DNA of 12,652 bases from Sandaracinomonas sp041180785 (GTDB lineage Bacteria; Bacteroidota; Bacteroidia; Cytophagales; Spirosomataceae), in contig JBEGQV010000157.1 of assembly GCA_041180785.1 (NCBI GenBank), forward strand, positions 1 through 12,652, in the 5' to 3' direction. A model generated the notes under the pieces. It had not been told where the DNA came from. It made no database searches and was given only the letters and a program-made list of their open reading frames with translations. Below, piece by piece: positions 8,494 through 12,652 of the stretch. The position numbers were made by a program, and so were the translations under genes. Each line of letters begins with the position of its first letter. Within the stretch, counting starts at the first letter, position 1.

Positions 8494-8529
8494 GTTTTTA
8501 GGGGATAGCATAGGCGAAAGACTAAAAAC
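8494..8529 (+). ncRNA. Candidate hairpin in the rplY leader
   Basis: In the 58-bp prs-rplY gap, GTTTTTAG (8494-8501) and CTAAAAAC (8522-8529) form a perfect 8-bp stem around a 20-nt purine-rich loop (8502-8521). The stem ends 15 nt before the rplY ATG and no T-tract follows, so it is not an intrinsic terminator. It could be an autoregulatory leader for L25, an mRNA-processing site, or chance. No known RNA family was recognised. Confidence 0.35.
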
Positions 8530-8544
8530 ACAAACAACAAAAAA

Positions 8545-9111
8545 ATGAAAAAATTAGAGGTTGTAGGTTACAAAAGATCATCTCTAGGCACAAAAAGTGC
8601 AAAAGATTTACGTGCAGAAGCATTAGCTCCATGTGTATTATATGGTGGAAAAGAGCAAGTACACTTTGCTGTTCCAATGATTTTGTTCCGTGATTTATTG
8701 TATACTCCTGAAGTTCACGAAGTAGAATTAAACATTGAAGGTGATAAATACCGCGCTATCTTAAAAGATGCACAGTTTCATCCAGTAAATGAAATGATTT
8801 TACATGTCGACTTCCTTGAAATCGTTGCGAGCAAGCCAATCAAAATTGATGTACCTATCAGAATTATTGGTAACTCTCCAGGTGTAATCAAAGGGGGTAA
8901 AATGGTTCAAAAATTACGTAAAGTATCTTTAAAAGGTTTAGCTGAAAATATTCCTGATTTCGTTACTGCGGATATCTCAGGTTTAGATTTAGGTCAAACT
9001 GTAAAAGTAAACAAATTAACTGTTGAAGGTTGTGAGATTTTAAATCCACCAAGCAACCCAGTAGCAACTATCGATATCCCAAGAGCATTAAGAGGCAAAT
9101 TAACCGCTTAA
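8545..9111 (+). CDS. rplY: Ribosomal protein L25 (long TL5/CTC form)
   Basis: L25 binds 5S rRNA in the 50S ribosomal subunit. The 188-residue product is the two-domain TL5/CTC form, longer than the roughly 94-residue E. coli L25. The N-terminal 5S-binding domain (about 1-93) includes APCVLYGGKEQ (28-38) and KDAQFHPVNEMILHVDFLEI (74-93), a highly characteristic L25 block. The C-terminal beta domain (about 97-180) starts KPIKIDVPIRIIGNSPGV and includes KGGKMVQ (117-123), ending in ATIDIPRALRG. The ATG at 8545 is preceded by an A-rich stretch (ACAACAAAAAA) instead of a Shine-Dalgarno sequence, a common arrangement in Bacteroidota. It lies downstream of prs and is probably co-transcribed. A candidate hairpin lies in its leader and a strong terminator follows 26 bp after its stop. 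Confidence 0.95.
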   Translation: MKKLEVVGYKRSSLGTKSAKDLRAEALAPCVLYGGKEQVHFAVPMILFRDLLYTPEVHEVELNIEGDKYRAILKDAQFHPVNEMILHVDFLEIVASKPIKIDVPIRIIGNSPGVIKGGKMVQKLRKVSLKGLAENIPDFVTADISGLDLGQTVKVNKLTVEGCEILNPPSNPVATIDIPRALRGKLTA

Positions 9112-9137
9112 TTCAAACGGATTTTTCTGATAGAGAC

Positions 9138-9173
9138 AAAAAAATAACCACCTTTTCAGGTGGTTATTTTTTT
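9138..9173. terminator. Bidirectional rho-independent terminator between rplY and hppA
   Basis: A perfect 15-bp stem, 9138-9152 paired with 9159-9173, has a GC-containing core AACCACC/GGTGGTT and a 6-nt loop (TTTTCA). The flanking A-run and T-run provide a U-tract on either strand. It sits between the convergent stops of rplY (9111) and hppA (9190) and can serve both genes. Confidence 0.93.
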
Positions 9174-9189
9174 TATACAAATGAATAAA

Positions 9190-11361
9190 TTACTTCTTTG
9201 CAATAACAATTGTTTTCACAATTGGAGCTTTCTCAACTGTGGCAGTTGAAGCATCTTTTACTGCTATATAAGGTGCAATTACTAACGAAACAATCGACAT
9301 CAATTTAATCAGAATATTCATTGATGGACCAGAGGTATCTTTAAATGGATCCCCAACCGTATCACCTGTTACAGCTGCCTTGTGTGGATCTGAGCCTTTC
9401 TTGTATGTCTGGCCATCAATTAAAACACCTTTTTCAAATGATTTCTTGGCATTATCCCATGCACCACCTGCATTCGACTGGAAAATACCCATCAATACAC
9501 CAGAAACAGTAACACCTGCCAATAATCCACCTAATACTTCAGGACCCATCGTAAATCCTACCAATACCGGAACGATCAAAGCTATAGCTCCCGGTAAAAC
9601 CATTTGGCGAATAGAAGCCTCTGTAGAAATAGCAACACATTTCTCATATTCTGGTTCAGCTTTGAATTCCATGATTCCAGGAATTTCTCTAAATTGGCGA
9701 CGAACCTCATTGACCATTTCCATCGCTGCTTTACCTACCGCAGAAATACATAATGCAGAGAAAATAAAAGGAATCATCCCTCCAATAAATAACCCTGCCA
9801 AAACATCTGCTTTATAGATATCAATTTTCGTTATACCAGAAGTACCTACAAAGGCAGCAAATAATGCCAAGGAAGTCAATGCTGCTGAGGCAATAGCGAA
9901 TCCTTTACCAGTAGCTGCTGTTGTATTTCCAACTGCATCTAAATTATCCGTTCTTTCACGAACTTCTGAAGGTAATTGCGACATTTCAGCAATACCACCT
10001 GCATTGTCAGCAATCGGACCAAATGCATCAATAGCTAATTGCATTGCCGTTGTGGCCATCATACCTGCAGCGGCTATAGAAACGCCATAAATTCCAGCAA
10101 ACTTGTATGAAAAGAAAATACCTGCTGCTAAAACCAAAATTGGAATAACAGTTGATTCCATACCTACTGCCAAACCTCCAATGATATTTGTTGCATGACC
10201 AGTACCCGATTTTTGAACAATAGAATCCACCGGACGTTTACCCATGGCAGTGTAATACTCAGTTACAATCGACATCAAAGTTCCTACAACTAAACCTACA
10301 ATGATCGAATAAAAAACATCCATTGAAGAAAATTCAAATCCTCTTAATACCAATTTTGCAGGCAAAATTTCTTTTACCAAGAAATAAGAAGCCACAAAAG
10401 TGATGATAATAGATGCATAATTACCAATATTCAAGGCATTTTGAACAGAAGAAGTTTCTCCTTTAATACGAACAAAAAATGTTGAAACCAATGAAGCCAA
10501 CAAACCAACACCTGCAATTAACATAGGTAATAAAACAGGAGAGAAGCCTCCGTAATTATCCAATACTTCAATTTCTTGACCCAACACCATTGTTGCTAAA
10601 ATCGTAGCCACATAAGAACCAAATAAGTCAGCTCCCATACCAGCCACATCACCTACATTGTCACCTACGTTATCAGCAATCGTTGCCGGATTACGAACAT
10701 CATCTTCGGGAATACCCGCTTCAACTTTTCCAACAAGGTCAGCACCAACATCGGCCGCTTTTGTATAAATACCACCGCCCACACGAGCAAATAAGGCAAT
10801 TGATTCTGCCCCTAAAGAAAAACCTGCTAATACCTCAATTGCAGTTTTCATTTCAACAGAAGTCAAAGCTTGACCTGCAGCAAATAATTGATAAAAAGTG
10901 ATAAATAATCCACCTAATCCTAAAATTGCCAACCCTGCTACACCCATTCCCATCACAGAACCACCTGTAAATGAAACAGATAAAGCATTTGCTAAGGAGC
11001 CTCTTGCGGCTTCAGCTGTACGAACATTTGCTTTTGTTGCAACTTTCATACCAATATATCCTGCGGTAGCTGAAAAAATAGCACCAATTAAAAAGGCAAC
11101 GGCAATAAGTGGAGATGAATGAAATCCTTCGCCTTCTTGGCTACCCAACCATGCCAATAAGATGGCTGTAGGAATAGCAAAATAGGCTAAAATTTTCCAT
11201 TCAGCTTTTAAAAAGGCAATCGCTCCATCTGCTATATAGCCTGAAAGCTTTTGCATGGTTTCATTTCCTGCATTTTGATTGGATACCCAACTAAACTTCC
11301 ATGCAGTGTACAATAATCCTACTATACCAAAAGCAGGAACCAAGTAAACAATTGAATTCAT
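9190..11361 (-). CDS. hppA: Membrane-bound ion-translocating pyrophosphatase, K+-dependent type
   Basis: This integral membrane pump couples hydrolysis of pyrophosphate to H+ (or Na+) export across the cytoplasmic membrane. The 723-residue product has many hydrophobic segments, in keeping with the family's 16-helix fold. Substrate-site motifs are DVGADLVGK (204-212), DNVGDNVGD (230-238), DAFGPIADNAGGIAEM (445-460), NAGGAWDNAKK (630-640) and DTVGDPFKDTSGPS (667-680). The segment GNTTAATGKG (478-487) has alanine (A482) where K+-independent enzymes carry lysine, and glycine at 485, so it belongs to the K+-dependent class. Pumped-ion specificity depends on a glutamate position in the membrane helices that I cannot settle without an alignment; a Flavobacterium-type H+ pump is the likely guess. 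The ATG at 11361 gives a plausible first helix. It converges on rplY, shares its terminator, and has its own promoter after the upstream DUF5686-like gene. Confidence 0.96.
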   Translation of the reverse strand: MNSIVYLVPAFGIVGLLYTAWKFSWVSNQNAGNETMQKLSGYIADGAIAFLKAEWKILAYFAIPTAILLAWLGSQEGEGFHSSPLIAVAFLIGAIFSATAGYIGMKVATKANVRTAEAARGSLANALSVSFTGGSVMGMGVAGLAILGLGGLFITFYQLFAAGQALTSVEMKTAIEVLAGFSLGAESIALFARVGGGIYTKAADVGADLVGKVEAGIPEDDVRNPATIADNVGDNVGDVAGMGADLFGSYVATILATMVLGQEIEVLDNYGGFSPVLLPMLIAGVGLLASLVSTFFVRIKGETSSVQNALNIGNYASIIITFVASYFLVKEILPAKLVLRGFEFSSMDVFYSIIVGLVVGTLMSIVTEYYTAMGKRPVDSIVQKSGTGHATNIIGGLAVGMESTVIPILVLAAGIFFSYKFAGIYGVSIAAAGMMATTAMQLAIDAFGPIADNAGGIAEMSQLPSEVRERTDNLDAVGNTTAATGKGFAIASAALTSLALFAAFVGTSGITKIDIYKADVLAGLFIGGMIPFIFSALCISAVGKAAMEMVNEVRRQFREIPGIMEFKAEPEYEKCVAISTEASIRQMVLPGAIALIVPVLVGFTMGPEVLGGLLAGVTVSGVLMGIFQSNAGGAWDNAKKSFEKGVLIDGQTYKKGSDPHKAAVTGDTVGDPFKDTSGPSMNILIKLMSIVSLVIAPYIAVKDASTATVEKAPIVKTIVIAKK

Positions 11362-11413
11362 AGATATTTGTTAAAAGATTAAATAATTAGAATTTTTCCA
11401 AAAAAATTTAGAA

Positions 11414-11444
11414 CGAAAATAAGATATTTGAAGCAATAAAACAA
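11414..11444 (-). promoter_or_regulatory. Predicted promoter of hppA
   Basis: On the minus strand a TTG (11444-11442), 20 bp and TATTTTCG (11421-11414) match the Bacteroidota pattern with one mismatch in the -7 element (TTCG for TTTG). The TTG directly follows the stop codon of the upstream gene. The predicted leader is about 45 nt. Confidence 0.45.
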
Positions 11445-12652
11445 TTAAAACGGAACCCGAATTAATACTTTCAATTTTTCTGGAACCCATGTTCCTATTG
11501 GGTAAACTAAATCAACTCCAAACGCTTTAAAAATACCATCAACGCGATAATTAATTTCTTGATAATATTTTTGTTGATTAGAGTTAGGAAAGTATAGAGC
11601 ACTGAATTGAATTGACTCTTTTAAACCATATCCATACAATAAATTAAATTGATTCAATAAGAACTTTTTAGGTTCCCAAATAAAATGACCCTGCAATGAG
11701 GAACCGGATGTACTAAATTGATAATAGGGTAAAGCTTTAAATCCTTCATTTGTATTGGTAGTAAACAAAATTTCATTACCCTTAAAATGAGTAAAATCAA
11801 GAAAATTAGAGGGCTTTTGCAAAAAGGCATGATAAGCAAGTTGATAGGTAAATTCCCCTAATCGATTTAAATTTAATTTTTGCTTTGCAGAAATCTCCAT
11901 AGAACTAAATGAATTTTCTAGTATCGCCTTTGAAAAACTTAATTTATAAACAACTCCTCGAGTATTTGAAACATATACCGATTGATTGAATCTCCTGAAG
12001 ACGGCATTGGGTTGCCATTGAACAGTTCCTTTAAAAACAAATTGTTGATCATTTGAAAAAACAGTATTTCCTAATTCATTATTTTCGCTATAGTTTGGAG
12101 AAAACTTTGTTGAATTTCTGAAAATTCCATATTCAACACTATTCAAAAGACTACTTCTATTTCGAAACTCCGATTCAACTGAAAATAAAACAGAAGCAGC
12201 TATTCGGTTTGAATAAAATAGATTTATATATTCTTTATTATAAAATTTAGCATAATTTTTATTTAACAAAAGAGAATAAAAACTATTTAACCGATCCGAA
12301 ATGGGGGATGTGTTATTAATTTGAAACAATTCATTTCCTATTTTTAACCCAAAAGCTTGTCTCCCGTTTTGAAATTGTCGATAAAGACCTAAACTACCAT
12401 TAATAGCCTCTCGATCCAATGCCCAATGAATACCACTGTAAATTTTAATAGAATTTTGTTTTTCAAATAGTTTCAAAAATTCTAGCTTATAAGTCAAGGT
12501 ATTTCCATTTACAGCATTAAAATCATAAGATAAACCTGAAATTCGAAATGAATTTCCAATTCCTTTTTTCGAATAATCGAATAACTTTCCAGTAAATATT
12601 TGAGACCATTTGAATTTTGGCAAATTATTAATTGAATCCTTTCTACGTTTTT
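11445..12652 (-). CDS. DUF5686-like outer-membrane protein, C-terminal part (cut by window edge)
   Basis: Function is unknown. The frame is open to the right edge, so 401 C-terminal residues are visible and the true start lies outside; a TTG at 12623 is internal, not a credible start, because coding continues upstream with KRRKDSINN. It resembles the C-terminal half of the protein at 2807-5104. FNAVNG near residue 43 parallels that protein's NTAEG. FLDFTHFKGNE parallels FIDYKHFNGN. The ending RVDGIFKAFGVDLVYP parallels GLDGVFKVFRLEGIAN at the same distance from the C-terminus. The sequence is dominated by short alternating strands rich in Phe, Tyr, Asn and Ser, and it ends in phenylalanine (VLIRVPF), as many outer-membrane barrels do. 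Signal peptide and N-terminal domains cannot be seen. It lies upstream of hppA on the same strand, 83 bp away, with a separate hppA promoter between them. Confidence 0.75.
   Translation of the reverse strand, partial: KRRKDSINNLPKFKWSQIFTGKLFDYSKKGIGNSFRISGLSYDFNAVNGNTLTYKLEFLKLFEKQNSIKIYSGIHWALDREAINGSLGLYRQFQNGRQAFGLKIGNELFQINNTSPISDRLNSFYSLLLNKNYAKFYNKEYINLFYSNRIAASVLFSVESEFRNRSSLLNSVEYGIFRNSTKFSPNYSENNELGNTVFSNDQQFVFKGTVQWQPNAVFRRFNQSVYVSNTRGVVYKLSFSKAILENSFSSMEISAKQKLNLNRLGEFTYQLAYHAFLQKPSNFLDFTHFKGNEILFTTNTNEGFKALPYYQFSTSGSSLQGHFIWEPKKFLLNQFNLLYGYGLKESIQFSALYFPNSNQQKYYQEINYRVDGIFKAFGVDLVYPIGTWVPEKLKVLIRVPF

Noticed and set aside
9380..9817. Plus-strand open frame of 145 codons inside hppA
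   Set aside because: It lies wholly opposite conserved pyrophosphatase motifs, is Pro/Asn/Thr-rich, and has no start context or recognisable domain.
11391..11408. AATTTTT/AAAAATT hairpin in the hppA leader
   Set aside because: The stem is made only of A-T pairs in a very AT-rich leader; expected by chance and not stable enough to call.
12621..12623. TTG as the start codon of the right-edge gene
   Set aside because: The frame stays open to the window edge, no signal peptide follows this codon, and the sequence aligns with the middle of the other DUF5686 protein, so the gene simply continues outside.
1..12652. Mobile elements, CRISPR arrays, tRNA/rRNA genes, defence or toxin-antitoxin systems
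   Set aside because: Looked for on both strands; no transposase, integrase, repeat array, tRNA-like sequence or small paired genes were found. All sizeable coding capacity is accounted for by housekeeping genes and the two DUF5686-like genes.

Overview
The window reads as an ordinary chromosomal segment of an AT-rich Bacteroidota bacterium, most likely a Flavobacteriales-type organism. The evidence is the gene families present (two DUF5686-type outer-membrane proteins, a mitochondrial-type aconitase, a topoisomerase I with a repeat-type C-terminus and no zinc fingers), promoter-like sequences matching the Bacteroidota TTTG/TTG - about 20 bp - TAnnTTTG pattern, and starts preceded by A-rich sequence rather than Shine-Dalgarno motifs. 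No mobile element, CRISPR array, tRNA/rRNA gene or sign of recent transfer was seen, and no gene-free stretch exceeds 300 bases.

Layout, left to right. Minus strand, 1-2701: topA (DNA topoisomerase I) followed 14 bp later by the beginning of folD, which runs off the left edge; they look like one transcription unit with a promoter just upstream of topA. Minus strand, 2807-5104: a 765-residue secreted DUF5686-family protein that appears to use a TTG start. A divergent intergenic region of about 104 bp follows. Plus strand, 5209-9111: acn (aconitase), prs (ribose-phosphate pyrophosphokinase) with its own promoter in the 71-bp gap, then rplY (ribosomal protein L25) preceded by a small hairpin. 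A perfect bidirectional terminator sits at 9138-9173. Minus strand, 9190-11361: hppA (membrane pyrophosphatase) with its own promoter, and upstream of it the C-terminal half of a second DUF5686-like protein that runs off the right edge.

The genes serve core functions: DNA supercoiling, one-carbon metabolism, TCA cycle, PRPP synthesis, translation and pyrophosphate-driven ion pumping. One metabolic link is possible: PRPP made by Prs is consumed in reactions that release pyrophosphate, the substrate of HppA. The two DUF5686 proteins are the least understood genes. I do not see a previously undescribed multi-gene system here. The items most worth a second look are the divergent DUF5686 pair, the hairpin in the rplY leader, and the inverted repeat embedded in the prs promoter.
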